Below, in pieces: positions 19,995 to 28,599 of a stretch of DNA of 64,000 nt. Position 1 is the first letter of the stretch. Every line of letters begins with the position of its first letter. The stretch is from contig NZ_KE384288.1 in assembly GCF_000424985.1 (NCBI RefSeq), forward strand, positions 4,462-68,461, written 5' to 3'. The DNA is from Arenibacter latericius DSM 15913. Its GTDB lineage: Bacteria; Bacteroidota; Bacteroidia; Flavobacteriales; Flavobacteriaceae. The position numbers and the translations under genes were made by a program. The notes below the pieces were generated by a model that searched no databases, was not told the DNA's origin, and was given only the letters and a program-made list of their open reading frames with translations.

Positions 19995-20044
19995 TAAAAA
20001 AACCAATACCCCCACTAGAAAGCTAATGGGAAATATTGGTTTTA
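19995..20044. terminator. Bidirectional terminator hairpin
   Basis: AAAACCAATA pairs with TATTGGTTTT, and the inner CCCA-TAG / CTA-TGGG arms extend the stem. A and T tracts lie on either side. It separates the HPP gene from the convergent small gene. Confidence 0.65.
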
Positions 20045-20045
20045 T

Positions 20046-20089
20046 GCGCAACAGGGGTTAGAGGGCTAAAACGTTGCCCTGTTGTGCGC
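20046..20089. terminator. Second hairpin, 3' of the convergent 61-residue gene
   Basis: GCGCAACAGGG pairs with CCCTGTTGTGCGC, with a two-base bulge and a 20-nt loop. It has no T tract and may be a structural or protective hairpin and not a terminator. Confidence 0.45.
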
Positions 20090-20107
20090 CATAATATCTT
20101 ATGAGTC

Positions 20108-20293
20108 CTATGGGTGGATGGCTAATAGGTTTGCTTTACTTTTATTAAATGCGGTCCCCTTGTCTTTCTCATCTACGGTGGTTGTTACCTCTTCCTCTGG
20201 CGCTGTAAGTGGCTCATGGTCTACGGTTATCCTAGTGAAACTGGCGGAAAATAGAATGCCAATAAGTGCTAAGAATACATACGTTTTTTTCAT
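20108..20293 (-). CDS. Small exported or membrane-anchored protein (61 residues)
   Basis: This minus-strand ORF begins MKKTYVFLALIGILFSASFT, a good signal peptide or N-terminal anchor, followed by about 40 polar residues with an acidic patch (APEEEVTTTVDEKDKG). The longer plus-strand frame across the same DNA lacks such features and is treated as a shadow. No family is recognised. The mature part is short and probably unstructured; it could be a small periplasmic peptide. Convergent with the HPP gene and divergent from mdh. Confidence 0.6.
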   Translation of the reverse strand: MKKTYVFLALIGILFSASFTRITVDHEPLTAPEEEVTTTVDEKDKGTAFNKSKANLLAIHP

Positions 20294-20547
20294 TTTGTTG
20301 GTTTTTCTTAAATACGACCTTTTATCTCTAACGCTAACTATTGGGAACTATTGTGTAATTCCGATGTATGTCGCTATATTATAGTGTTTTATAGATGTGT
20401 AACCTTAATAGGGAGCTGTTTTCAATCTAGGGTGTAGTATCAGTAGATATTCCGTTTTTAACCCTTTAAAACACTAAAATGGACCGTAGTACATATAATT
20501 TTATAGGGTTTAACCTTTCTACTTCATAGTTTTCTATATAAAATCTG

Positions 20548-20555
20548 TATTTTTG
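20548..20555 (+). promoter_or_regulatory. Putative -7 promoter element of mdh
   Basis: TATTTTTG matches TANNTTTG 36 bp upstream of the mdh ATG. Confidence 0.4.
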
Positions 20556-20591
20556 GAAGATTGAAAATTAATTTTAAAAAATAATCTTATA

Positions 20592-21518
20592 ATGAAAGTA
20601 ACCATAGTTGGGGCAGGTGCTGTTGGCGCTAGTTGCGCAGAGTACATTGCAATAAAGGATTTTGCATCGGAAGTAGTAATCTTAGATATTAAGGAAGGTT
20701 TTGCCGAAGGGAAAGCCATGGACCTTATGCAAACCGCATCTTTAAACGGTTTTGATACCAAAATTACAGGGGTTACTAATGATTATAGTAAAACTGCTGG
20801 TAGTGATGTTGCTGTTATTACTTCTGGAATTCCACGTAAGCCGGGGATGACTCGTGAAGAGCTTATTGGGATTAATGCAGGTATTGTTAAAAGCGTTGCC
20901 TCTAGCCTTATTGAGCATTCGCCTAACGTTATTATAATGGTAGTAAGTAACCCTATGGATACTATGACCTACCTTGTTCATAAAACTACTGATCTTCCTA
21001 AGAATAGAATTATTGGTATGGGTGGTGCCTTAGATAGCGCCCGTTTTAAATACAGATTGGCAGAAGCATTAGATGCTCCTATCTCTGATATAGACGGTAT
21101 GGTTATAGGTGGCCACAGTGATACCGGAATGGTACCATTAACCGCCCATGCTACTAGAAACAGTATTAAAGTATCTGAATTTATCTCTGAGGAGCGCTTA
21201 AACCAAGTTGCTGAAGACACCAAAGTTGGTGGTGCTACTTTAACTAAATTGTTGGGAACTAGTGCTTGGTACGCACCAGGAGCTGCAGTTTCTGCTATGG
21301 TACAGGCAATTGCTTGCGACCAAAAGAAAATGTTCCCTTGTTCTACCTTTTTGGAAGGGGAGTACGGTTTAGAAGATATCTGTATAGGAGTACCTGTACT
21401 ATTAGGTAAAAACGGTATAGAGAAAGTTGTAAACATAGAATTAACTGAAGCAGAAAAAGCTAAAATGCAAGAAAGTGCCGCTGGGGTAAGAAAGACTAAC
21501 GACCTTTTAGACCTATAA
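20592..21518 (+). CDS. mdh: Malate dehydrogenase (NAD-dependent)
   Basis: This TCA-cycle enzyme interconverts malate and oxaloacetate with NAD. The 308-residue protein has the Rossmann nucleotide-binding VGAGAVGAS at the N-terminus, then GIPRKPGMTREELIGINAGI with the substrate-binding arginines, VSNPMDTMTYL, and the catalytic IGGHSDTGMVPL with its histidine. It is of the lactate-dehydrogenase-like MDH type usual in Bacteroidetes. It starts close to the promoter element and ends before a strong composite terminator, so it is monocistronic. LDH is excluded by the active-site context. Confidence 0.95.
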   Translation: MKVTIVGAGAVGASCAEYIAIKDFASEVVILDIKEGFAEGKAMDLMQTASLNGFDTKITGVTNDYSKTAGSDVAVITSGIPRKPGMTREELIGINAGIVKSVASSLIEHSPNVIIMVVSNPMDTMTYLVHKTTDLPKNRIIGMGGALDSARFKYRLAEALDAPISDIDGMVIGGHSDTGMVPLTAHATRNSIKVSEFISEERLNQVAEDTKVGGATLTKLLGTSAWYAPGAAVSAMVQAIACDQKKMFPCSTFLEGEYGLEDICIGVPVLLGKNGIEKVVNIELTEAEKAKMQESAAGVRKTNDLLDL

Positions 21519-21539
21519 TACGGAGGCTGATAAAAATTC

Positions 21540-21600
21540 AGGGCATCCTTTCCATTGCTTTCCGATCATTATCGGAAGTGGGAGGATGCCCTTATTTTAT
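21540..21600 (+). terminator. Composite terminator after mdh
   Basis: The outer stem GGGCATCCT / AGGATGCCC encloses an inner TTCCGAT / ATCGGAA stem and is followed by TTATTTTAT. Confidence 0.75.
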
Positions 21601-21616
21601 AAATTATTCAAATATA

Positions 21617-21647
21617 TTGTTAGTTCCTATGGGAAATAATATATTTG
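21617..21647 (+). promoter_or_regulatory. Promoter of secDF
   Basis: TTG at 21617-21619 and TATATTTG at 21640-21647 are separated by 20 bp. This is a close match to the Bacteroidetes vegetative promoter (TTG-N19/20-TANNTTTG), 40 bp upstream of the secDF start. Confidence 0.65.
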
Positions 21648-21687
21648 CACGCTATTTAGGAATACCATATCATAAATTATACAACCA

Positions 21688-24654
21688 ATGCAGAATAAAG
21701 GACTGATAAAGCTTTTCGCTTTTTTGTTTGGGTTAGTTAGTATTTACCAACTATCCTACACTTTTATTACCAATAAAGTAGAAAAGGATGCCGCTGAATT
21801 TGCTACCAATCGAGTTTCGGAGTCCGAAGAGGATTATCTTGCTAAAAGAGAGGAGCTACAAGCACAGTATTTGGATTCTATAGGGGAAAATTCCATTTTG
21901 GGATATACCAGCTATAACGACGCCAAGAAAAAAGAATTAAATAAAGGTCTAGATTTAAAGGGCGGGATTAACGTTACCCTTCAGATTTCCGTTAAGGATA
22001 TATTGAAAGGCCTTGCTAACAATACCAAGAATCCTGTTTTTAACAAGGCTTTGGCCGATGCTGATTTAGCATCTAGAAGTAGTGATGCTCCTTATGTAGA
22101 GCTGTTCTTTACTGCTTTTGATAAGATTAAAGGTGATACCAAATTAGCTTCTCCAGAAATCTTTGCTAATAAGAATTTAAGTGATGCCATTAATTTTCAG
22201 ATGACCGATGATCAGGTTAAACCTATCATTAGAACTAAAATTGATGAATCTATTGTTTCTGCTTTTGAAGTATTGAGAGAGCGTATTGATGGTTTTGGGG
22301 TTACGCAACCAAACATTCAAAGAGAAGGAAATTCTGGCCGTATTTTGGTAGAACTTCCAGGTGCTAGAGATATTGCTAGAGCACAGGACCTTTTGTCTAG
22401 TACTGCACAATTAGAATTCTGGGAAACTTATAAGCCAAGCAATCCTAGCCTTGGTAATTTCTTGCAAGCTGCCAATGAGCGTTTGAAAACTTTGGTTAAG
22501 GTTGAAGAAAAATCAGATGTTGCTGCTAAGCCAGAATCTGAAATAGACTCTTTATTATCTGATATTACTCAAGAAGGAGACGACTTCTCTCCAGCGTCTA
22601 ATCCTCTTTTTAGTCTATTGTTGCCTGCCAACCCTAATGGGAATGCTTTGGTTAGTGCTGCTATAAAAGATACTGCTAAAATTGGGGAGTACCTAAGAAT
22701 GAAGGAAATCCGTAGATTAATTCCTACTGATATTCAATTTGTAAAATTCCTATGGGAGCGTCCTAGTGAAGGGGCTGAAGTAGTTGATCTTTACGCATTA
22801 AAATCTAACAGAGAAAATACACCGAGAATCAGTGGAGACGTAGTAACCGACGCTGCTGATGTTTTTGACCAGTTTAATAATCCTGCAGTATCCATGGCTA
22901 TGAATACTAGAGGAGCAAAAGAATGGGAGAAATTAACTGGTGATGCTTTTAATAACCAAACTGGTATCGCTATTGTTCTAGATAATAAAGTGTATACCGC
23001 ACCTGGTGTTTCTTCTGGTCCAATTTCTGGTGGTCGTTCAGAAATTACTGGAAACTTTACTATCAACGAGACTAAGGATATTGCAAACGTATTAAGAGCA
23101 GGTAAATTACCAGCTTCTGCTGAGATTGTACAGTCAGAGATTGTTGGGCCTTCATTAGGTCAGGAAGCGATTGATAGTGGTTTCTTCTCCTTTATGATTG
23201 CTATGGCAATTGTATTGATATGGATGGTTTTCTACTACGGTAAAGCCGGAATTTTTGCTGATGTTGCCTTGTTATTGAATATCTTATTGATCTTTGGAGT
23301 ATTAGTAAGCTTAAACGCAGTACTAACACTTCCTGGAATTGCAGGTATCGTATTAACCATAGGTATGTCTGTGGATGCTAACGTACTTATATTCGAAAGA
23401 ATTAAAGAAGAGTTGGCAAAAGGAAAAGGTAAAGGTTTAGCTATCGCAGATGGATTTGGAAACGCACTTTCCTCTATTTTGGATGCTAACATTACTACAG
23501 GTCTTACCGCACTTATTCTATTTATATTTGGTTCTGGTCCTATTAAAGGATTCGCAACTACCTTACTTATAGGTATTGTAACCTCTCTATTTACAGCTAT
23601 CTTTATTACTAGATTGTTGGTAGACTGGTATTCTTCTGGAAAAGGAAGAGATTTAGATTTCTCTACTTCTATCACCAAGAACTTGTTTAGGAATATCAAT
23701 ATTAACTTCTTATCTAAAAGAAAGATATCTTACGCCTTCTCTGCAGTAATGATTGCAGTGGCTCTTATCTCTTTATTTACTCAGGGGTTACAACAAGGGG
23801 TAGATTTTGTAGGAGGTAGATCTTATACTGTAAGATTTGAAAAAGCGGTTAACCCTTCGGAAATTGCTTCAGAACTTAATGACGTATTTGGTAGTGGAAC
23901 CAATGTAAAAACATTTGGAGATGCTAACCAGATTAAGATCACCACTGCTTATAAAGTAGAAGAAGAAGGATTAGAAGTGGATAGCGAAATTCAAGATAAA
24001 TTATATACTACGCTTCAGAAGTATTTACCAGATGGTACCGCCTTTGATAACTTTATTATTGGAAGTGGTGAAAAGTCCATAGGGATATTACAATCTGTAA
24101 AAGTAGGACCTACCATTGCAGATGATATTAAGAAGAATGCTTTCTTAGCTATCTTAGGATCGTTAGCAGTAGTATTCCTTTATATCTTGTTCAGGTTCCG
24201 TAAGTGGCAGTTCTCGTTAGGAGCGGTTGCAGCGGTTGCGCATGATGTATTGGTTGTATTAGGTGTATTCTCCATCTTTGGTAAACTAATGCCTTTTAAC
24301 ATGGAGATAGACCAAGCCTTTATTGCTGCTATCCTTACCGTAATTGGTTACTCACTGAACGATACCGTGGTAGTGTTTGACCGTGTTAGGGAGATTGTAG
24401 GTGAGAGAGGATGGAAAGCTGGAGAGAATACAAACTTGGCACTTAACAGTACCTTGAGTAGAACGTTGAATACCTCTTTAACCACTTTAGTGGTGTTATT
24501 AGCTATTTTCATCTTTGGAGGAGAATCGTTAAGAGGATTTATGTTCGCTATGATTGTGGGTATCATAATAGGTACTTACTCTTCCTTGTTCATTGCAACA
24601 CCAGTAATGTACGATTTGTTGACTAAGAAAGATAAGTCAGAAAAAGAAGCTTAA
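21688..24654 (+). CDS. secDF: Fused protein translocase subunit SecDF
   Basis: SecDF uses the proton gradient to help the SecYEG translocon pull exported proteins across the inner membrane. The 988-residue protein is a natural SecD-SecF fusion. The SecD half has GLDLKGGINVTLQISV near residue 90, a long periplasmic P1 domain and the FERIKEEL motif after TM4. The SecF half starts near residue 675 and has GVDFVGGRSYTVRFE and LNDTVVVFDRVRE. About twelve transmembrane helices are expected. Fusion in one chain is normal for Bacteroidetes. The N-terminal extension between TM1 and the SecD core is moderately long. It is monocistronic with a bidirectional terminator. Confidence 0.96.
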   Translation: MQNKGLIKLFAFLFGLVSIYQLSYTFITNKVEKDAAEFATNRVSESEEDYLAKREELQAQYLDSIGENSILGYTSYNDAKKKELNKGLDLKGGINVTLQISVKDILKGLANNTKNPVFNKALADADLASRSSDAPYVELFFTAFDKIKGDTKLASPEIFANKNLSDAINFQMTDDQVKPIIRTKIDESIVSAFEVLRERIDGFGVTQPNIQREGNSGRILVELPGARDIARAQDLLSSTAQLEFWETYKPSNPSLGNFLQAANERLKTLVKVEEKSDVAAKPESEIDSLLSDITQEGDDFSPASNPLFSLLLPANPNGNALVSAAIKDTAKIGEYLRMKEIRRLIPTDIQFVKFLWERPSEGAEVVDLYALKSNRENTPRISGDVVTDAADVFDQFNNPAVSMAMNTRGAKEWEKLTGDAFNNQTGIAIVLDNKVYTAPGVSSGPISGGRSEITGNFTINETKDIANVLRAGKLPASAEIVQSEIVGPSLGQEAIDSGFFSFMIAMAIVLIWMVFYYGKAGIFADVALLLNILLIFGVLVSLNAVLTLPGIAGIVLTIGMSVDANVLIFERIKEELAKGKGKGLAIADGFGNALSSILDANITTGLTALILFIFGSGPIKGFATTLLIGIVTSLFTAIFITRLLVDWYSSGKGRDLDFSTSITKNLFRNININFLSKRKISYAFSAVMIAVALISLFTQGLQQGVDFVGGRSYTVRFEKAVNPSEIASELNDVFGSGTNVKTFGDANQIKITTAYKVEEEGLEVDSEIQDKLYTTLQKYLPDGTAFDNFIIGSGEKSIGILQSVKVGPTIADDIKKNAFLAILGSLAVVFLYILFRFRKWQFSLGAVAAVAHDVLVVLGVFSIFGKLMPFNMEIDQAFIAAILTVIGYSLNDTVVVFDRVREIVGERGWKAGENTNLALNSTLSRTLNTSLTTLVVLLAIFIFGGESLRGFMFAMIVGIIIGTYSSLFIATPVMYDLLTKKDKSEKEA

Positions 24655-24678
24655 TAATAAGCTGAATTTATTGAGATA

Positions 24679-24710
24679 AAAAATGGCCGCTAATTTAGCG
24701 GCCATTTTGT
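24679..24710. terminator. Bidirectional terminator between secDF and the ABC ATPase gene
   Basis: AAAATGGCCGCTAA and TTAGCGGCCATTTT form a near-perfect stem with A and T tracts on opposite sides, able to stop transcription from both convergent genes. Confidence 0.85.
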
Positions 24711-24711
24711 T

Positions 24712-25968
24712 TTATATAATCTTCCCTGTAGATCCGTTAGGACCCGGACTTAGTTCATAGCTGTATTGAGGTTGCAACCCTGGTTCTATTCTATGAGATA
24801 CAAATACAATAGCCGTATTAGTTTCGTTGGCAATCTTATTTACTAATGAAATAAAAAGTTCAGCGCTCTCATCATCTAATCCGGCAGTAGGTTCGTCTAA
24901 GATTAACAAAGGTGGGTGTTTTATCATAGCTCTTGCGGTCATAATCATTCGCTGTTGACCTGTAGTAAGCTCGGCGAAATTTACATCTCGTAAATGCCAT
25001 AGGTCTAAGATTAAAAGCCATTTCTTGGCCAATGCCTTCTGATTTTCTGTTGCCCGAAGGTAGAGTCCTATTGAGTCGTTTAAGCCTGAGATAACCATGT
25101 TAAAAGCGGTATGAAGGCCAGAGAAGTTCTCTGTCATGGTAGGTGAATAGTACCCAATATTTTTTTTGATATCCCAAACGCTCTCCCCACTTCCTTTTCG
25201 TCTTCCAAAGAGATAGAGTTCTTGATTATACCCCTTATGATTGTCTCCCGTGATCATGGAAAGTAGGGTGGACTTGCCACTTCCGTTGCTTCCCTTTAAT
25301 TGCCAAAATTCTCCTGATTTTATGGTCCAATGGATATTATGCAATACTTTTTTGCCAGGGTATTCTACAGAAACACCTCTACACTCAATTAAAATAGGCT
25401 CATGATAGTCGGTGGGTTTGTAGGGGAGTGGAATCTGACCGCTAAATGGGGTGAAGTGATTGTATCCTTCTTCCGGTTTCTCCTTTTCTAGTGCTATTTC
25501 TTTAAGTTCCGACTTTTCAAGGATTAGGTGATTTGTGCAAAAGGGTAGGAGATCTAATTTTCTACTTAGGAGTTGTATAATGGTTGTGGTTTTTGCTACC
25601 TCTTGTAAGCTTTTGCTAAGATCTTGCTGTGACAGTACATCCAAATTATCGAATGGATTGTCTAGTATCAGGAAGTCCGGCTGCAATTGTAAAAGGTGGC
25701 GCAACAAAGCTTTCTTTTGTTCTCCGCTAGACATGGTGCTTAAGCGTTGTTTGGTATCTTTGGTAATAATCTTAATATCGTGCCTCTCCTCCTCATCTAC
25801 TAATTTCTCTAGGGTGATTTTAGAGAACAAAGCCCCTTTTTTGTTAGTTAGTATGCTTAAGGCATCAGGGAATTTTCCCTTCATCAGATTGGTAATAAAC
25901 TGTTCCTTCTTGGAATTGTTATCAGTGAATATGGCCCAATGGGTTTTAGGAGTCATAATTAATTTCAT
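24712..25968 (-). CDS. Twin ABC ATPase, ModF/PhrA-like, with degenerate first domain
   Basis: This 418-residue cytosolic protein holds two ABC ATPase modules and no membrane segment, resembling ModF/PhrA-type twin ATPases. The second module is complete: Walker A GSNGSGKST (226-234), signature variant TTGQQ (335-339) and Walker B with catalytic Glu in LLILDEP (Asp358-Glu359). The first module keeps the signature-like SSGEQ (80-84) and a Walker-B-like LILDNP (Asp103, Asn instead of Glu), but has no Walker A P-loop at its N-terminus. It should therefore bind and hydrolyse ATP at only one of the two composite sites. The substrate, if any, is unknown and no permease gene is adjacent. The start is the first ATG; an ATG at residue 5 is also possible. 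Confidence 0.8.
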   Translation of the reverse strand: MKLIMTPKTHWAIFTDNNSKKEQFITNLMKGKFPDALSILTNKKGALFSKITLEKLVDEEERHDIKIITKDTKQRLSTMSSGEQKKALLRHLLQLQPDFLILDNPFDNLDVLSQQDLSKSLQEVAKTTTIIQLLSRKLDLLPFCTNHLILEKSELKEIALEKEKPEEGYNHFTPFSGQIPLPYKPTDYHEPILIECRGVSVEYPGKKVLHNIHWTIKSGEFWQLKGSNGSGKSTLLSMITGDNHKGYNQELYLFGRRKGSGESVWDIKKNIGYYSPTMTENFSGLHTAFNMVISGLNDSIGLYLRATENQKALAKKWLLILDLWHLRDVNFAELTTGQQRMIMTARAMIKHPPLLILDEPTAGLDDESAELFISLVNKIANETNTAIVFVSHRIEPGLQPQYSYELSPGPNGSTGKII

Positions 25969-26264
25969 TTAATAATTAATCACACAAATAATAAGGTCAA
26001 TATGCCTATAGGTTTACCACTGGCTTCTGCCTTAAATGAATACTGTTGTAAAGTTTGTATTCAGCGTAAACCCTAAAAATAGTACAATTAGGGTGTATGG
26101 TTTACCGTATATAGTAAAAGTAGGGTGGGGCCTCTTACTGCATTAAGTTATAATTGCAAAAGATAAAATAGGCGAGATTATGCTGGGGATAGGTTATAAA
26201 ACAAAGTTAGCTCTTTACAATGCAGGTATGCACTTAAAAGAGCTAATCCTGTTATTAATCTCTA

Positions 26265-26762
26265 TTAATTTTTCTGGTAAGAGATAACGTCCCCTACTTC
26301 TAACCCCCATTCATCAGATTTTCCTGCATTAACTTCTAATACAGATTTGGCAGGCACTAGGGAACTTAGGCCAGTTTCATCAAATGGTTTTGCGTTTTTT
26401 TGAATGCTAACAATCTTATTGTTCTCATCAATAAAAATAATGTCTAATGCAATCTCTGTATTCTTCATGTAGAACGAGCGCATTTCTAGATCATCAAATA
26501 GGAATAGCATAGCTTGTTTTGGCGCCATAGAGCTCCTATACATAAGACCCGTAGCAGTTTCGTATTCGCTTTCCGCAATCTCTATGTCTAGCTTTACCAA
26601 AACTGAATCGGTTTGCTGTTGTACAATCTCTAGTGTGCCATCTTTTTTAAATTCGATGGGTGCGGTGGTAATTACTGGCTTATCCTTTTCGCCTTCTTTA
26701 CACGAAACCACTAATGTAAATATAGCAAGCAATGCTACTAAATAAACTTTTGTCTGTTTCAT
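26265..26762 (-). CDS. DUF192 domain lipoprotein
   Basis: This 165-residue protein has a lipoprotein signal (FTLVVSC, Cys21) followed by a linker and a DUF192 domain. The family stretches GLMYRSSMAPKQAMLFLF and MRSFYMKNTEIALDIIFID are present. DUF192 proteins are small beta-rich envelope proteins of unproven function. It lies 83 bp downstream of lgt on the same strand and is probably co-transcribed with it, an arrangement that is common in Flavobacteriaceae. Lgt would itself lipidate this protein. Confidence 0.87.
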   Translation of the reverse strand: MKQTKVYLVALLAIFTLVVSCKEGEKDKPVITTAPIEFKKDGTLEIVQQQTDSVLVKLDIEIAESEYETATGLMYRSSMAPKQAMLFLFDDLEMRSFYMKNTEIALDIIFIDENNKIVSIQKNAKPFDETGLSSLVPAKSVLEVNAGKSDEWGLEVGDVISYQKN

Positions 26763-26845
26763 CTATATAATTATAATACTTAAAACTCTGATTTGGATAG
26801 CCTTTTCCTATATAAAATGATAAATCTGTTTGGCTTGCCTAACGT

Positions 26846-27817
26846 TTATTTTACGGAGGCCGATGTGGGTTTAAACATAAAATAGAAACCTATTAAGATA
26901 AACGGGATGCTTAACCATTGCCCTGTTGATAGTACCCCTAGGGATTCTTCAAATCCACCTTGACTCTTCTTAACGAATTCTACGAAGAATCTAACGGTCC
27001 ATAAAAGGACTAGGAAGAGACCAAATAGAAATCCAGATTTATTCTTTTTATCCGTTTTCCAATAAAGGTAGTGTAGGATGGCAAATACAAAAATATAGCA
27101 GATGCCTTCATATAATTGTGCTGGGTGTCGGTATGGAATGGCTTCTAGGTATTCGGCAAACCTAGGGTCTTTTTCTATAAGATTATAAGCGGCGTTGACC
27201 GATTTTTCTTTGGTGATCGCCAAAGCATTTGCAGGGTGCAAATCGTCGGAATCTCTTAAAAACCGGGTAGCAAATATAAAAGACTTGTCTACCACTTTTC
27301 CGTTGATTTCGGAATTGAAAAAGTTACCTAATCTCACGCAAAAAGCACCTATAGATACCGGAATTACAATTCGGTCTAAGATCCATAGCATTTTAAATTC
27401 AGGGAACTTACGGGTATAAAGGTACATGCCTATAATAATCCCGATAGCGGCACCGTGACTTGCTAAACCGGTGAATCCGGTAAATTCATAACCGTTGATG
27501 ATGCCAAATAAGGCACTTCCTTCAGATTCTCTAATAGGAAGCAAAATTTCTAATAGGTGATTAGAATAATAAGGCCAATCATAGAAAAAGACATGTCCCA
27601 AACGTGCACCTAGCATTGTAGCAAGAACCGTGTAGATAAAGAGGGAGTCTAATTGTTCTATAGATTTATTCTCCTTAACAAAGATTTTTTTCATGATATA
27701 CCACCCTAATGCAAAGGCAATAATCCAAAGGAGGTTGTAATATTTTATTTGTATTACCCCAATTTTAAATAAAGTGTCGGCGGGGTTCCAAGTGAAGCCT
27801 AAAAAATACATTCGCAA
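26846..27817 (-). CDS. lgt: Prolipoprotein diacylglyceryl transferase
   Basis: Lgt transfers the diacylglyceryl group from phosphatidylglycerol to the lipobox cysteine, the first step of lipoprotein maturation in the inner membrane. The 323-residue protein has about seven transmembrane helices, the LASHGAAIGI stretch (key His) and the Lgt signature RLGNFFNSEINGK with its essential Arg and Asn. The C-terminal RHPAQLYEG motif is present. The many lipoproteins in this window depend on this activity. Start MRMYFLGFTWNPADTLF fits family members. The gene heads a probable lgt-DUF192 transcript. Confidence 0.94.
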   Translation of the reverse strand: MRMYFLGFTWNPADTLFKIGVIQIKYYNLLWIIAFALGWYIMKKIFVKENKSIEQLDSLFIYTVLATMLGARLGHVFFYDWPYYSNHLLEILLPIRESEGSALFGIINGYEFTGFTGLASHGAAIGIIIGMYLYTRKFPEFKMLWILDRIVIPVSIGAFCVRLGNFFNSEINGKVVDKSFIFATRFLRDSDDLHPANALAITKEKSVNAAYNLIEKDPRFAEYLEAIPYRHPAQLYEGICYIFVFAILHYLYWKTDKKNKSGFLFGLFLVLLWTVRFFVEFVKKSQGGFEESLGVLSTGQWLSIPFILIGFYFMFKPTSASVK

Positions 27818-27966
27818 TATAATTTAAGGGACTAAGATAAGTAAATAGTAGGAAGTATCTACCTTGGATATTTAGTAATTAAATGTGGAAAGGCTAAAAA
27901 TTAAGAAGGGGTGTTAAAACTACCCTGGTTGGAGTGTGTTGGGAGGAAAGGTAGTTGTGAGAAATG

Positions 27967-27991
27967 CTTAAGGTACAGGATCATACCCGCT
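27967..27991. repeat. 25-bp direct repeat of the yidD 3' end, outer copy
   Basis: This 25-bp stretch, starting CTTAAGGTACAGG, is identical to 28599-28623, which spans the last codons and stop of yidD. Flanking bases differ on both sides, so the match is a discrete duplication. Confidence 0.85.
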
Positions 27992-28287
27992 TCTAGGTGC
28001 TTACTTCCTATAGGGAGGGTATCAATCGTTCGGATATGAAATCATCTAGTTCACTTATATATCAAAAGTAGACCATCAACTAATCTAAGAAGATTGTCGA
28101 TTAGTTTTCCTGATCTGCAGAATAGGATTCAATCCCGATGCTTCGAGACCGAGATTCAGCTTTTTTATAAAAAGCGCGGAGTTTTGAAGCCGGTTTTTAG
28201 ATTTGATCTAAAAAAATCATCAGGACCAATCGGAAAATGCAACGATTTGCATTTGTAGAGAGGGGCCAGTTGGCGCGTGGGCTATCG

Positions 28288-28440
28288 CTACAGCTGGCTC
28301 CTCAAATCAAAGGTACACAGTACCTTCGCTTTAATGCCCTGTTCGTTTTCTTTGGACAAGCAAAGAAAATGAAAAGTAGATAGGAAGTATAAATTGATTT
28401 GAAGCGCTTATAGCACCAATTATAAAACAAACATCTGTTA
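28288..28440. repeat. Palindromic repeat module, copy B
   Basis: The order is GCTGGCTCCTC, palindrome AAGGTACACAGTACCTT, CCCTGTTCGTTTTCTTT, CAAGCAAAGAAAATGAAAAG, then a tail with AAATTGATT..GAAGCGCTTAT. Each block has a counterpart in the 10.66-11.6 kb repeat block. Confidence 0.75.
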
Positions 28441-28599
28441 TTTCATTTAAGCTTAGGTGTTTAAAAAAATCAGGAAATATGAATAAGAGGTTGAGAATCA
28501 TTACTCTATTAAATTCTTGTTTTACGTTAACAGAGTTATAGGATAGCTTTACAGGTGCAAGTTGGAAGTTGAGGAGAATCTATTAGATAAAAATAGATC

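Larger units (their letters stand above)
27818..28599. repeat. Repeat-bearing spacer between lgt and yidD
   Basis: About 780 bp without a credible gene. It holds a 25-bp copy of the yidD 3' end (27967-27991), an AACTAATC / GATTAGTT stem near 28078, an AAATGCAA / TTGCATTT stem (28235-28254), a GAGGGGCCAG / CTGGCTCCTC stem (28260-28303), and the palindromic module also found at 11.3 kb. The genes on both sides are co-oriented, and lgt and yidD are often close together in relatives (recollection), so the spacer may be an insertion. Confidence 0.65.

Noticed and set aside
20082-20384. 100-residue plus-strand ORF overlapping the 61-residue gene
   Set aside because: The minus-strand frame has a clear signal peptide and the plus-strand frame has none, so the longer frame is a shadow.
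20978-21436. 152-residue minus-strand ORF inside mdh
   Set aside because: It is antisense to a fully conserved enzyme gene and has no features of its own.
23235-23699. 154-residue minus-strand ORF inside secDF
   Set aside because: It is entirely antisense to the conserved SecD/SecF transmembrane region and is a codon-bias shadow.
28370-28386. ATGAAAAGTAG at the end of the repeat as a start codon of a small gene
   Set aside because: The frame stops after a few codons; it is simply the conserved end of the repeat module.
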